The notes below the pieces were generated by a model that saw only the letters and a list, made by a program, of their open reading frames with translations, was not told the DNA's origin and ran no database searches. A DNA stretch of 64,000 nt from Clostridioides difficile ATCC 9689 = DSM 1296 (GTDB lineage Bacteria > Bacillota > Clostridia > Peptostreptococcales > Peptostreptococcaceae): positions 3,348,001-3,412,000 of the forward strand of contig NZ_CP011968.1 of NCBI RefSeq assembly GCF_001077535.1. Direction: 5' to 3'. The translations under genes were made by a program, and so were the position numbers. Below are positions 9,408 to 22,449 of this stretch, piece after piece. Within the stretch, counting starts at the first letter, position 1. The number at the start of each line of letters is the position of its first letter.

Positions 9408-9421
9408 TTACACTTTTGTAA
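9408..9421. promoter_or_regulatory. Candidate BceR-type operator TTACA-N4-TGTAA
   Basis: TTACA (9408-9412), CTTT, TGTAA (9417-9421) is a perfect match to the published BceR-like consensus TNACA-N4-TGTAA. It lies 99 bp upstream of the ATPase start in the promoter region, where the response regulator would bind to induce the transporter. Confidence 0.7.
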
Positions 9422-9489
9422 CATATGGAAGACTATTATAATTATAATGGAAATATCTTAAAATAAAAGCATGATTTACTTCTTTGTAT

Positions 9490-9521
9490 AAACAAAGAAA
9501 AGAAGCTCCTAAGAAGCCTCT
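9490..9521 (-). terminator. Terminator of the alpha-glucoside operon
   Basis: On the minus strand GAGGCTTC-TTA-GGAGCTTC forms an 8-bp stem with two G-U pairs (9502-9520), followed by TTTTCTTTGTTT. It ends the operon whose last gene is the MFS permease. Confidence 0.65.
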
Positions 9522-9624
9522 AATCTATACAATTATTCTTCTCTATAAAAAACCAAAATACACATTGATTGTGGCAAATACAGATACTATAAACAAGTGA
9601 TATTACTACTATATATTAAAACAA

Positions 9625-10779
9625 TTATTCCTGAAGATAATTCAATAAGACTATCAAGCAATAAGCTAAGCATCCAAAAAGACTTAATACCATTAATGTA
9701 TAATTATACCCAATATTAATGCTTAAAAAACCAGCAACAGTTGGAATAATCAGAGATGAACCTCCCATAAATATACTTAAAGCTATTAATTGGCTACTAC
9801 TTCTAAGTTTTTTAGGAGAAACTTCAAATATTAATCTTTTTGAGGTAATTAAAATTAAAGGAGTAGAAAACACTTGAAAAACACACAGTATAATAATGAT
9901 ATTTGAATCATTTGTTAAAGCAAATAGTAGAAACTGAACTGTTATCATAATAGCACTTAATTTTAATAAGTTTAAACTGCTATATTTTTTTAATAAATAA
10001 GAACCAGCCAGATATGTTGGTATCTCTAACACTGACTGTAAAGACCACTTTAAAGATATCTGAGAATTTGTAGCATTTAAAGCTATCATTTTATCTATTA
10101 CAGTACAGTTATTTGCTACCACCATTGAGTATAATAAGAATAAAATACATACTAGTAAGATATATTTTTTATCTTTTAATAATTCAATAATATCTTTATT
10201 AGTTACATTTATTTTCTTATTAATCTTTTCAATATCAGGTAATAATAGTATATTTATAATAAGTAATACTACAATTAAACCAATCGCTACAGATAATCCA
10301 AAATATGAGAATCTAAGAATCAAGTAAGATGCTACCATACTTCCAATAGCCCATCCAATCGACCCAAAAGTCTTAATAAATGACAAATAATTATTAATAT
10401 TATCTCCACAACCTATTATCCATGTATCATATAAACTACAGCAAGTATTTAATAATCCTCCTGATAAAGCAACAAGTAATAAGTATATTATAAAAGTTGC
10501 AGATTCAGTAGAAAACATAATAACTGATGCAATTCCATAAACTGATAAACTAATTAAAACAATTTTTTTCATTGTTTGATACTTATCAGCTAATACTCCA
10601 AATAATAATTGAAACAATATATTGGTTATTGCATAGCTCGATAATATAATTCCTCTTTCAAACGCTGAGTAACCTAATTTTGATAAGAAAGGTGTGAATT
10701 TTGTTGAAGCAAAGGCAAAAATAATATATGAGAAAAAATAGAATATGATAAATTTAAATTTAATCGCTTTATTAATCAT
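9625..10779 (-). CDS. MFS sugar permease-like protein
   Basis: A 384-aa 12-helix major facilitator protein. The loop GVLADKYQTMKKIV between helices 2 and 3 (about 60-75) is the MFS A-motif, and the layout resembles the LacY/nucleoside-H+ symporter group. The ATG at 10779 lies right after the EIIA stop (an in-frame TTG two codons earlier overlaps it), so the genes are coupled. Last gene of the glv operon; it may import or export an unphosphorylated alpha-glucoside or glucose beside the PTS route. Substrate is inferred from context only. Confidence 0.75.
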   Translation of the reverse strand: MINKAIKFKFIIFYFFSYIIFAFASTKFTPFLSKLGYSAFERGIILSSYAITNILFQLLFGVLADKYQTMKKIVLISLSVYGIASVIMFSTESATFIIYLLLVALSGGLLNTCCSLYDTWIIGCGDNINNYLSFIKTFGSIGWAIGSMVASYLILRFSYFGLSVAIGLIVVLLIINILLLPDIEKINKKINVTNKDIIELLKDKKYILLVCILFLLYSMVVANNCTVIDKMIALNATNSQISLKWSLQSVLEIPTYLAGSYLLKKYSSLNLLKLSAIMITVQFLLFALTNDSNIIIILCVFQVFSTPLILITSKRLIFEVSPKKLRSSSQLIALSIFMGGSSLIIPTVAGFLSINIGYNYTLMVLSLFGCLAYCLIVLLNYLQE

Positions 10780-10781
10780 AA

Positions 10782-11249
10782 TCAATCAAAATTGATAACT
10801 TTAATACCACTATTTCCTTCCTGATTTAAGTTTGAAAGATGATATTTTACCGTATTAGGATTCTCTACAATAACTAAAGGAATATATAAAGTATTTTCAA
10901 GTAACTTATTATCAATTTCTACTAACTTTTCCCCCATATTAACTTCTTGACCTTGTTTAACTTCTAATTTAAAGTTTTCTTTTTTTGTTGTTGCACTATC
11001 CAATCCAATATGAATAAGAATTTGAACATCATTTTGCAATTTAATTCCTATAGCATGGTTAGTTTGAGCAATAAAACTTATTACTCCTTTAGTCGGTGAT
11101 TTAAGAATATTGTCCTTTGCTATCATAGCAAATCCATCTCCCATTACCTTAGTTGAAAATACTTTATCAGGAATTTCTCCAAGATTAATTATTTTTCCAT
11201 CAATGTAGGAATTAATTGTAATTGCTTCTTTTTTTCTTTTAAAGAACAT
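10782..11249 (-). CDS. PTS EIIA, glucose (Crr) type
   Basis: A 155-aa soluble phosphocarrier. GDGFAMIAKD, SPTKGVISFI and ILIHIGLDSATT are the EIIA(Glc) motifs; the His in LIHIG is the phosphorylated residue. The ATG at 11249 has GGAG 8 nt upstream; a GTG three codons earlier overlaps that site. It probably serves GlvC (13110-14675), which has IIC and IIB domains but no IIA. Confidence 0.88.
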   Translation of the reverse strand: MFFKRKKEAITINSYIDGKIINLGEIPDKVFSTKVMGDGFAMIAKDNILKSPTKGVISFIAQTNHAIGIKLQNDVQILIHIGLDSATTKKENFKLEVKQGQEVNMGEKLVEIDNKLLENTLYIPLVIVENPNTVKYHLSNLNQEGNSGIKVINFD

Positions 11250-11262
11250 TATAGACACTCCT

Positions 11263-11751
11263 CTACATAATTAACTTTATTCTAATTATCATTACAAATA
11301 ACGATATTAAGCATACTGCAATTGAGGAAAAAAGAGCCTTATAGCTCTTTCCCCATTGTAGTTCTTTAATACTGCTTATGATTTGTTTAATTCCAACAAA
11401 TTTATAAATATAGGTAAACATGATAACAATAGTTATTGTGTAAATTTGGAATATCTGCCCTAATAAGACTAAATAGAAAGCAATCATGTTTTCTTTTATC
11501 TCTTTATTCTTTTTTATATTGTAAATAACATATGCACTGTATACTGCACTAAAGTTAGAGATTAAATTTAAACTTGCATTAACATCATTGTTTAAAAGTT
11601 GTGAAAATGAAATATTTGTAAATAATGATGTCAATTCTAAATACACTATATATAAAACAGGTAATATTAGAAAACAAACCATAACCACTGAAAGAAATAT
11701 ATTTTCATCTTTTAATACTGCTGTGATATTTTTTATTTTATTTGTTATCAT
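11263..11751 (-). CDS. Four-helix membrane protein of the glv operon, unknown function
   Basis: A 162-aa protein with about four hydrophobic segments (about 22-42, 66-80, 90-118 and 138-158). The ATG at 11751 has AAGGAG 9 nt upstream; an earlier in-frame start would lie inside glvA. It begins 14 nt after the glvA stop and ends 14 nt before the EIIA gene, so it is co-transcribed. I do not recognise a family; it is not a known part of glv operons in Bacillus. Confidence 0.6.
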   Translation of the reverse strand: MITNKIKNITAVLKDENIFLSVVMVCFLILPVLYIVYLELTSLFTNISFSQLLNNDVNASLNLISNFSAVYSAYVIYNIKKNKEIKENMIAFYLVLLGQIFQIYTITIVIMFTYIYKFVGIKQIISSIKELQWGKSYKALFSSIAVCLISLFVMIIRIKLIM

Positions 11752-11764
11752 GTTTTTGTTCTCC

Positions 11765-14675
<2,911 letters not shown>

Positions 14676-14829
14676 ATAAATTACTCCCCTCCTCATATTT
14701 TTAGTTTATCTTTGGCCTTAGATATCTATTATTTTAACAGGTTAATAAATATATACAATCTTTAGGGTATATTCGGAGCTTATTCACAGTCAAATAAGTT
14801 TTTGCACATTTTTATGTTCAAATTCTCAT

Positions 14830-14879
14830 AAAAAAAAGAATGACTACAATTTGCAATCAATCCCTTCTGTAATCATTCT
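14830..14879 (-). terminator. Terminator overlapping the 3' end of glvR
   Basis: Arms 14837-14848 and 14868-14879 (AGAATGAYTACA/TGTARTCATTCT) form a 12-bp stem with one G-U pair; on the minus strand a run of seven T follows. The glvR stop codon (14844-14846) is inside the 3' arm. Confidence 0.8.
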
Positions 14880-15629
14880 ATGCCTTTTATAAATACTATA
14901 TTTAATAAATAATAACTCAATCAATATAAAATATAACATTGTCAATTTATAACTAGGGTGCATTTGTAAAAATGAGATATTAGTCGCTGAAATATAAATT
15001 GATTCATCACTTAAATCAGTCAATGTATTATTTTTAAACTCTGTAATTGAAATTATTTTAGTTCCTATTAATTTTAATCTTCTAGCAATATTAAGTGTAT
15101 TCTCATTCTCACCACTTAGGGATATAATAATCATAACATCATTTTTACTGACAATATTGTAAAAAGAATCATCAAATGTTCTTCCCTCAAAATCATATAT
15201 TATTTCTTGACATGATAAGAACATTCTCTTTATCTGTTTTGCAACCACATTTTGAATATCACCTGAACCATAAGCGTATATTGTTCTTGATTCATAAAGA
15301 AGTTTACACAATGCATCATAATCTTTATTTTTTTGATCTTCAACATACTTAATTATTGAATTACATGCAATATCAAATGACTGATTTTCTATGACATGAA
15401 CCTTTTCTGATTCCCAGCTTAATAATACTTTAAACTCACTGAAACCTTTTAAATCTAATTTTTTAACAAATCTTGTAATAGTTGCACGAGACACATTACA
15501 TTTCATAGCAAGTTCATTTATTGACATCTTACTACAATGTTTTTTATTTGCAGTTATATATTTCCATATTAATAAATCTGTATCATTCAATTTATTATAA
15601 TTAAAAAAAATCATTTCTTCTAATCTCAT
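14844..15629 (-). CDS. glvR: RpiR/GlvR-family transcriptional regulator
   Basis: A 261-aa regulator: an N-terminal HTH_6 domain (about 15-85; MSINELAMKCNVSRATITRFV is the recognition helix region) and a C-terminal SIS sugar-phosphate-binding domain (about 105-235; IYAYGSGDIQ and IISLSGENENT). GGGGG lies 9 nt before the ATG. It sits just upstream of glvC in the same direction, with a terminator between, so it likely controls the alpha-glucoside operon in response to a phosphorylated sugar; in Bacillus GlvR is an activator. Confidence 0.87.
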   Translation of the reverse strand: MRLEEMIFFNYNKLNDTDLLIWKYITANKKHCSKMSINELAMKCNVSRATITRFVKKLDLKGFSEFKVLLSWESEKVHVIENQSFDIACNSIIKYVEDQKNKDYDALCKLLYESRTIYAYGSGDIQNVVAKQIKRMFLSCQEIIYDFEGRTFDDSFYNIVSKNDVMIIISLSGENENTLNIARRLKLIGTKIISITEFKNNTLTDLSDESIYISATNISFLQMHPSYKLTMLYFILIELLFIKYSIYKRHRMITEGIDCKL

Positions 15630-15795
15630 AAACTATTACCCCCTTTAATTAAAAATCGTCATAAATATTATACCAATATTCAACATTAAATTACAGCGTA
15701 TTCTTATATTTACTATTTAGCCCATAAAATTGACTATAAAAAATACTGCTATAATTGATGTTTAAAAAAATGTAGTTTTAATTTTATTCTTTTAT

Positions 15796-16995
15796 CTAAT
15801 AATTAATATTTTCAAGTTCTAGTGCTTTTCTTATACAATTATCATCTTTAAAATCAGCAGTCCTTTTACAATCTTTTACTTTAAATTCTGGAATAGTTTT
15901 AAATTCCTCATCACATATTCCATTCTTATTTAAATACATACAACTTGCCATTCTAACTATTAGACCACTATTTTTTAAATTAAACAATACAGGGTCTATA
16001 CACCCTCCATCTCCGCCAGTAGTTTCACCAACTAAAGTCGCAAATTTATTTTCTTTACAAAACATTGCAAACGACTCTGATGATGAATATATTTTTCTAT
16101 CAACAAGTAAGTATATATTACCCTTAAATTTTGAATCATCTGTAGATTTTATAGTATAGGAAGTATCTTCAAAATCATTAAAATCTTTTATAATTTCTTT
16201 AGGTGCATTTTCCTTTACACTTGCTGGTAAATTTTCTACAGGATTTAATTTTATATTTCTTGCATTTGTATATTTTTTTACTATTTCATTATTATTTCTA
16301 TAAATTCTATAACCATTTATTTTGATATCATTTTTTATGAGTTTAGATACGATTCCCTGCCAATACCTATCACTTCCACCTAAATTACCTCTTATATCAA
16401 TAATTAAAGCTTTATGTTTTTCTAAAGTGTTAATATAATCTCCAATTATTTTTAAATCATTATTTATAGAGCCATTCTTTGATGACATTGATGGTAAATA
16501 CATATATCCAATCTGACCCTTAATAACATCCTTTAAAATTAATTCTTTTTTTACAAAAATATCATCTGGCATTTTTATTTTAAGATTCATAGAGTCATAT
16601 CTATCCACAACTTTTTTATCATTAAGAAAATCATACCAATCATTATTAGAGTATGATTTCTTAAAAAGTTCATATCTTTTCTTATTATCTATTACTTCTG
16701 TGTGTTTATTATTTAAATCAGATAATATAGATGACAGTTCTTCTATAAATTCTTCATCATTTTCAGTGTTTTTTATTCGTTTTGTATATTCATCCTTATT
16801 TGCTAACCAATCAATATTATTAAGCCTCTTATTTACACCTAGATATGGATATCCTGTCTTTACAACATTATACACATAATTAAAGTCATCCACCTTTTCC
16901 TCTTCAGACAACTGATTCTTTTGAGAATAAGTAGAATTACCTAATAAGATTATAAATGCTAAAATAATTACTAAAAATAATACTTTCTTTTTCAT
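15796..16995 (-). CDS. Exported S41-family peptidase-like protein
   Basis: From the ATG at 16995 a signal peptide follows (MKKKVLFLVIILAFIILLGN). The rest is a tail-specific protease fold: a helical N-terminal region, no clear PDZ domain, ALIIDIRGNLGGSD and SSSESFAMFCKENKFATLVGETTGG, in which the Ser of SSES is the expected nucleophile. Known S41 members cut C-terminal tails or act as TRI-like peptidases; the substrate here is unknown. It is a lone gene between glvR and xylA with no obvious link to either. Confidence 0.8.
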   Translation of the reverse strand: MKKKVLFLVIILAFIILLGNSTYSQKNQLSEEEKVDDFNYVYNVVKTGYPYLGVNKRLNNIDWLANKDEYTKRIKNTENDEEFIEELSSILSDLNNKHTEVIDNKKRYELFKKSYSNNDWYDFLNDKKVVDRYDSMNLKIKMPDDIFVKKELILKDVIKGQIGYMYLPSMSSKNGSINNDLKIIGDYINTLEKHKALIIDIRGNLGGSDRYWQGIVSKLIKNDIKINGYRIYRNNNEIVKKYTNARNIKLNPVENLPASVKENAPKEIIKDFNDFEDTSYTIKSTDDSKFKGNIYLLVDRKIYSSSESFAMFCKENKFATLVGETTGGDGGCIDPVLFNLKNSGLIVRMASCMYLNKNGICDEEFKTIPEFKVKDCKRTADFKDDNCIRKALELENINY

Positions 16996-17010
16996 GTAAT
17001 TCTCATCCAC

Positions 17011-17517
17011 TTTCAGATTTTATATTTTAATACATTGTATCATTATTTTATTATCACCTAAACAGTTAAAAGAAATTCTTGAAGATATATTCCACTATTA
17101 TTCTATTTAAAAATTTTTATTTGTATTTTCAAAATTATTTCATGAAAGTTATAAAATAACAATTATATTCAAATATCTATTTTACTGCTATATCCTGAAA
17201 GTAAATTCTTATCAGTGATATACTAAAAAAGATATGCTAAAAAATTTATCCATTATAATGACTTAAATTTAGATACTTTACTGATTTTTATTTATTAGTT
17301 GAGAAAGATATTGATAATTAAAAATATTGATAACTATAGAAATGATTATTTTTTATAGAAATTTTAAGGATATAAACTAATTATACTTAAGTCTATATCC
17401 TTAATTTATCATGATTATGAGAATTTTTACAAATACTTATCTTTGTCCGTTTTAGAATAAAAACAAGAACATATCCTACTTATTTTATTCAAAAATCCAA
17501 GTTTAATTACTACACAA
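17011..17517. other. 507-bp intergenic region between xylA and the S41 gene
   Basis: Very AT-rich. The only structure I see is an inverted repeat at 17364-17404 (TTAAGGATATA with TATATCCTTAA), a probable weak terminator after xylA. No open frame of interest. Confidence 0.5.
17364..17404 (-). terminator. Hairpin downstream of xylA
   Basis: Perfect 11-bp arms TTAAGGATATA (17364-17374) and TATATCCTTAA (17394-17404), 19-nt loop. The U-tract on the minus strand is short (AATTTC), so termination strength is uncertain. Confidence 0.45.
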
Positions 17518-18855
17518 TTACTTATTAGAAATTGTATCTACTTCATATATATATCTGTTAAGTATAGCTTCTAGCATTTCTTGTCTTCCAGACTTATTCT
17601 TTATAACTGGCATTTGCAGTGCATAAGATTCTAACTCTTTAAATCCAACCTTACCTTCTACTATATCCTTACCTATACCTTCACTAAAACTTGCATATCT
17701 TTCTTTAGTAAAGTTTTCAAATACCTCATCTTCTAATAATTTATGAGCTATTAATAATCCCTTTGCAAATGTATCCATTCCTGCAATATAAGCTAGGAAT
17801 AAGTCTTCTACCTCAAAAGATGCTCTTCTTACTTTAGAGTCAAAGTTAAATCCTCCTGGTGCTATTCCACCTTGCTTTAACACTTCATACATAGCAAGTG
17901 TTGCATCATATATATTTGTTGGAAATTGGTCTGTATCCCAACCTAATAATAGGTCTCCTTGATTTGCATCTATACTACCTAAAACATTGTTTATTCTTGC
18001 TATATTTAATTCATGTTGGAAAGTATGTCCTGCAAGTGTTGCATGGTTTGCTTCTATATTCATTTTGAAGTATTTATCCAGATTATACTTTCTTAAAAAT
18101 CCTAAAACAGTAGCAGTATCAAAATCGTATTGATGTTTAGTAGGCTCTTTTGGCTTAGGCTCTATTAAGAATTGGCCAGTGAATCCTATTTCCTTAGCAT
18201 AATCTACAGCCATTTGTAAGAATCTTGCAAAGTTATCCATTTCAAGTTCTGTATTAGTGTTAAGTAAAGTTTCATAACCTTCTCTTCCACCCCAGAATAC
18301 AAAATTTTCTCCTCCTAAGTACTTAGTTATTTCCATAGCTTTTTTAACCTGAGCTGCTGCATATGCATATACATCTGCATTACATGTTGTAGATGCACCA
18401 TGAACAAATCTTGGATTTCCAAACATATTGGCAGTTCCCCATAATAACTTTATACCTGTCTTTTCCATATTAACTTTTATATACTCAACTATTTCATCTA
18501 ATATCTTATTTGTCTCTTCTAAATCTCTTCCTTCTGGTGCTATATCTCTGTCATGAAAACAGAAATACTCAATTCCCATCTTAGACATAAATTCAAATCC
18601 TGCATCAACTTTAATCTTTGCTATCTCAATTGGGTCTGTTATATTATTCCAAGGTCTCTCTACTGTCCCTACTCCAAATGGGTCATTACCCTCTCCACAT
18701 AAAGTATGCCAATAGCTCATTGCAAATCTTAAGTGTTCTTTCATAGTCTTATTACCTACCACTTGTTCAGGATTGTAGTATCTAAATGCTAATTCATTGT
18801 CAGATTTTACTCCTTCAAATTTTATCTGTCCTATTCCTTTAAATATTTCACTCAT
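17518..18855 (-). CDS. xylA: Xylose isomerase
   Basis: Converts D-xylose to D-xylulose with two divalent metals. 445 aa from the ATG at 18855 (AGGAGG 7 nt upstream), the usual length of the long (class II) XylA group. Metal and active-site motifs: [13 protein letters not shown] with the catalytic His, [30 protein letters not shown] and [11 protein letters not shown]. Downstream of xylB on the same strand. Confidence 0.96.
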   Translation of the reverse strand: MSEIFKGIGQIKFEGVKSDNELAFRYYNPEQVVGNKTMKEHLRFAMSYWHTLCGEGNDPFGVGTVERPWNNITDPIEIAKIKVDAGFEFMSKMGIEYFCFHDRDIAPEGRDLEETNKILDEIVEYIKVNMEKTGIKLLWGTANMFGNPRFVHGASTTCNADVYAYAAAQVKKAMEITKYLGGENFVFWGGREGYETLLNTNTELEMDNFARFLQMAVDYAKEIGFTGQFLIEPKPKEPTKHQYDFDTATVLGFLRKYNLDKYFKMNIEANHATLAGHTFQHELNIARINNVLGSIDANQGDLLLGWDTDQFPTNIYDATLAMYEVLKQGGIAPGGFNFDSKVRRASFEVEDLFLAYIAGMDTFAKGLLIAHKLLEDEVFENFTKERYASFSEGIGKDIVEGKVGFKELESYALQMPVIKNKSGRQEMLEAILNRYIYEVDTISNK

Positions 18856-18950
18856 TTCATGTCCTCCTAATATTTTACACATATAATATATGTAGTATGT
18901 TTTCTTAATTTAAAACTATTTTCTATCTTTATTTTTCTTTTTAAGCTAAT

Positions 18951-20495
18951 TTAATTATTTATTTTTGCATTAACTACTTCATCTAATAACTTAAAGTCAT
19001 CTTTCAAAGATTTGTATATTCTTTTATACAATCTATGATATATATTGTATGTATCTACATTTTCACTTATTGGTTCTAATTTAGTTGAAGTTTTTATTAT
19101 AGCATCACATGCTTTTTGTATATTTTCATATATTCCAGCTCCTACTAATGCAAGAATTGCAACTCCAAGTGCTGGTCCTTCACTTGAATTTATAGTATAT
19201 ACATCTTGATTAAACATATCTGCTTGCATCTGTCTCCATACTTTACTTTTTCCACCTCCACCTGAGGCTCTTACTTCATTAACGTCTATATTAAGATTCT
19301 CTATTATATCCATACAGTCTTTAAGACTATATGAAACACCTTCCATTATTGACCTTGCGATTTCTTTTTTAGAATGGATTGGAGATAATCCAAAGAACAC
19401 ACCTCTTGCATAAGGGTCAAGATGAGGGGTTCTTTCTCCCATCATATATGGTAAGTAAAGCAATCCATTACATCCTGTTGGTACTTGACTTACTTGATTA
19501 TTTATAATCTCATATACATCTTCACCTAAAGAATTTGAAACTTCCACTTCACTTTGACAGAAATTATCTTTAAACCATTTTAATGACAATCCAGCTCCTT
19601 GAGTAACTCCCATAACATGCCATGTATTTGGTATTGCATGACAGAAAGTATGAACTCTACCTTCTTTATCAATTTTTGGCTCTTTTGTATAAGCAAATAC
19701 TACACCTGATGTACCTATAGTAGATGAAACTACTCCATCTTTAACTATTCCATTTCCTATAGCTCCTGCTGCTTGGTCTCCAGCTCCTCCTACCACTATT
19801 GTTCCTTCTTTAAGCCCTGTCAAACTTGCTACATCTCTAGTCACATAACCTGTAATCTCTTGTGATTCATAAACTTTACCTAAAAGATTTTTATCTATAT
19901 TTAACTTTTCTAGTACTTCATCGCTCCAATCTCTTTTTCTTATATCGAGCAACTGCATACCACTTGCATCTGATACCTCTGTAGCATATTCACCTGTCAA
20001 TTTGTATCTTATATAATCTTTTGGAAGAAGTATTTTATTAGTATTTTTATATATATCTGGTTCATTGTTTCTAACCCATAATATCTTTGATGCTGTAAAT
20101 CCTGTAAGTGCTGGATTAGCAGTTATTTCAATCAGTCTTTCTTCACCTACTAAATCAGTTATCTCCTCACACTCTTTTACTGTTCGTTGGTCACACCATA
20201 TTATAGAGTTTCTCAATGTTTTACCTTCATTGTCCAGCATAACTAGACCATGCATCTGTCCTGATAATCCAATTCCTTTTATACATTCACTGCTTATATT
20301 TGAACTTTGAACTACTTCTCTTATAGATTCGACTACAGCTTTCCACCAATCATTTGCATCCTGCTCTGCCCAACCTGATTTCTCTTGTATAAGAGGATAT
20401 TCATATGTACAACTTTTTATAGTATTTCCTAGTTTATCAAATAAAACTGTTTTAGTACCTGATGTACCAATATCCACACCTAATACATACTCCAA
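18951..20495 (-). CDS. xylB: Xylulokinase
   Basis: Phosphorylates D-xylulose to xylulose-5-phosphate. FGGY-kinase motifs: LGVDIGTSGTKTVLF (phosphate 1), GIGLSGQMHGLVML (catalytic loop), GGAGDQAAGAIGNG, YLPYMMGERTPHLDP and ASGGGGKSKVW. I chose the TTG at 20495, which has AAGGAGG 7 nt upstream; an ATG two codons earlier (20501) is only 1 nt from the ribosome site. 514 aa. First gene of xylBA, divergent from xylR. Confidence 0.94.
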   Translation of the reverse strand: MEYVLGVDIGTSGTKTVLFDKLGNTIKSCTYEYPLIQEKSGWAEQDANDWWKAVVESIREVVQSSNISSECIKGIGLSGQMHGLVMLDNEGKTLRNSIIWCDQRTVKECEEITDLVGEERLIEITANPALTGFTASKILWVRNNEPDIYKNTNKILLPKDYIRYKLTGEYATEVSDASGMQLLDIRKRDWSDEVLEKLNIDKNLLGKVYESQEITGYVTRDVASLTGLKEGTIVVGGAGDQAAGAIGNGIVKDGVVSSTIGTSGVVFAYTKEPKIDKEGRVHTFCHAIPNTWHVMGVTQGAGLSLKWFKDNFCQSEVEVSNSLGEDVYEIINNQVSQVPTGCNGLLYLPYMMGERTPHLDPYARGVFFGLSPIHSKKEIARSIMEGVSYSLKDCMDIIENLNIDVNEVRASGGGGKSKVWRQMQADMFNQDVYTINSSEGPALGVAILALVGAGIYENIQKACDAIIKTSTKLEPISENVDTYNIYHRLYKRIYKSLKDDFKLLDEVVNAKINN

Positions 20496-20585
20496 CTTCA
20501 TCCCTCCTTGAATGCCACTTCATAACTATCGTTTTCCTATCCTAATTTTTTTATATTTTAGGTATATTTTACTTGCTTTATTTTT

Positions 20586-20604
20586 GTTAGTATATTAAAC
20601 TAAC
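20586..20604. promoter_or_regulatory. Probable XylR operator between xylB and xylR
   Basis: GTTAGTATATTAAACTAAC is an imperfect palindrome with perfect 6-bp arms, in the divergent xylB-xylR gap. The stretch ATTAAACTAACTTA (20594-20607) recurs exactly at 26724-26737 upstream of the GH31-PTS operon, which supports a common regulator. Confidence 0.65.
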
Positions 20605-20708
20605 TTATGAACTAATAATAAAATATTTAATTATCTTTGTCAATGCAAAATAACCTTTTATTTTTGTGTAAAAAGTATTACAATATTATTTTAAGGAGGA
20701 ATATCAAA

Positions 20709-21869
20709 TTGGTTACTGATAAATACACTATTCGAGAAATGAATGAAAGATTGGTACTTGAACAAATTATAAAAAATGGTCCTATTTCTAGGGCAAGTAT
20801 AGCTTCTACTATAGGATTGAATAAAGCAACTATATCCGCTATTACCAAAAAACTTATTGATGAATCTCTAGTTCATGAAATAGGAATTGGAAATAGTACT
20901 CATAGTGGCGGAAGAAAACCCATATTATTAGTATTTAATAAATGTGCAGGGATTTCTTTAAGTATGGACGTTGGATACGACTATATATTTTCTTCTCTAT
21001 CTTACTTAGATGGAACTATTATAAATTCTAAGAAATTAACAGATATACAAGTAAGTAAAGACAATGTTATACAATTGATAGATGAAATTATAAATAGTTA
21101 TAACATATCCAAAATAGACACTCCTTATAAGGTAATTGGTCTTACTTTGGCTATACATGGGATTACTTGTGAAAATAAAGTATTGTTTACTCCATATTAC
21201 AATCTTAATGAGATTGACTTATATAGCATCCTTAGCAAAAAGTATGACTTTCCTATTCATATAGAAAATGAAGCAAACTTAACAGCTTTAGCTGAGAATA
21301 CTTTTTCAACTGTACATAACTCACTACTTAGTCTCAGTATTCACAGTGGATTTGGTTCAGGCATTATAATAAATAATAAATTATATAGTGGCAGAAATGG
21401 TATGAGTGGAGAAATTGGTCACACTATCATCATGCCTAATGGTAAACTATGTCCTTGTGGAAATCGTGGCTGTTTAGAACAGTATTGTTCAGAAAAAAAG
21501 GTATTTGAACAGCTTTCTTCTTTAGAAAATATTCCTAAAATAGATTCTGATATAGTAAAGCAACTATATTATGAAGATAACCAGAATGCCAAAAAAGTTA
21601 TTCATGAGTTTTGTAGTTACTTAACAATAGCTATAAATAATGCTATTACAACTTATGCTCCTGAAATAATATATTTAAATAGCCAAATAATTAGTGATAT
21701 CCCTGAGATATTACAGATTACAAAAGATATGTTAGTTAGCTCTTTTAACAAAGGAATAAATATAGAAATTTCATCATTAGGGTCTGAGGCATCTCTATAT
21801 GGTGGCTCTGCCGTAAATATCAAGAGCTTTTTGAATATACAAAATTTAACTTTAATTAATGAAATATAA
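20709..21869 (+). CDS. xylR: ROK-family xylose repressor
   Basis: A 386-aa ROK repressor: N-terminal winged HTH (about 8-70; GPISRASIASTIGLNKATISAI), then a sugar-kinase-like domain with SLSIHSGFGSGIIINNKLYSG and GRNGMSGEIGHTIIMPNG, and the ROK zinc motif CPCGNRGCLEQYCS. I chose the TTG at 20709, with AAGGAGG 9 nt upstream; an ATG at 20637 lacks a ribosome site and adds 24 odd residues. Divergent from xylB; likely represses xylBA and the PTS-GH31 operon until xylose binds. Confidence 0.9.
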   Translation: MVTDKYTIREMNERLVLEQIIKNGPISRASIASTIGLNKATISAITKKLIDESLVHEIGIGNSTHSGGRKPILLVFNKCAGISLSMDVGYDYIFSSLSYLDGTIINSKKLTDIQVSKDNVIQLIDEIINSYNISKIDTPYKVIGLTLAIHGITCENKVLFTPYYNLNEIDLYSILSKKYDFPIHIENEANLTALAENTFSTVHNSLLSLSIHSGFGSGIIINNKLYSGRNGMSGEIGHTIIMPNGKLCPCGNRGCLEQYCSEKKVFEQLSSLENIPKIDSDIVKQLYYEDNQNAKKVIHEFCSYLTIAINNAITTYAPEIIYLNSQIISDIPEILQITKDMLVSSFNKGINIEISSLGSEASLYGGSAVNIKSFLNIQNLTLINEI

Positions 21870-21900
21870 GGGTTATGACTATATACAGCCATAACCCTTT
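21868..21900. terminator. Bidirectional terminator between xylR and the PTS genes
   Basis: AAGGGTTATG (21868-21877) pairs with CATAACCCTT (21890-21899). The convergent genes xylR (+) and PTS IIA (-) both end near it; flanking T/A runs are short but usable in both directions. Confidence 0.65.
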
Positions 21901-22024
21901 AAATTATACATTCTAAAATTAGATTTATTATATAGTTTATGCAAGATTAGCTATATTTTTTAAAAATTGTATATCAATTAAATATTAACATAAGTATTTC
22001 GTTTTAAATATTAATATAATCTTC

Positions 22025-22429
22025 CTACTCATCATCAGATAATAAACTTGCATTTTGTTCAACCATAGAAATATTATCTTTACCTATTTTCTCTAATTTT
22101 GCTGCCAATTCCTTTGTATCTAAAAAAGCTGATTCAATAACCATACCTAAATTTAGCCCTGAAATAATTTTAATTCGACTGTCATTATTGGCTACTAATA
22201 AAGCAGCATTACATGGAGTTCCACCTAGTAAATCTGCCATTATAATTATTTCTGAACTTTCCTTGTACACTTCTAAAGCTTTTTTTAATTTTTCTATTGT
22301 TCCTTCTATTCCATCATCTTGTTTCATATTTACAGTAGGATAATCTATAGAATCCCCTATTATCATTTTTGCAGAATTTAAGACTTCTTCAGCCATATTG
22401 CCATGACTCATCAAAATAATACTATTCAA
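22025..22429 (-). CDS. PTS mannose/sorbose-family EIIA
   Basis: A 134-aa soluble EIIA. IILMSHGNMAEEVLNSAKMIIG holds the phosphorylated His9, and IIIMADLLGGTPCNAA is the second conserved segment. Starts with TTG, with AGAGGTG 7 nt upstream. Last gene of the GH31-IIC-IID-IIB-IIA operon. Receives phosphate from HPr and passes it to the IIB just upstream. Confidence 0.9.
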   Translation of the reverse strand: MNSIILMSHGNMAEEVLNSAKMIIGDSIDYPTVNMKQDDGIEGTIEKLKKALEVYKESSEIIIMADLLGGTPCNAALLVANNDSRIKIISGLNLGMVIESAFLDTKELAAKLEKIGKDNISMVEQNASLLSDDE

Positions 22430-22449
22430 TTTAATACACCTCTTTAAAT

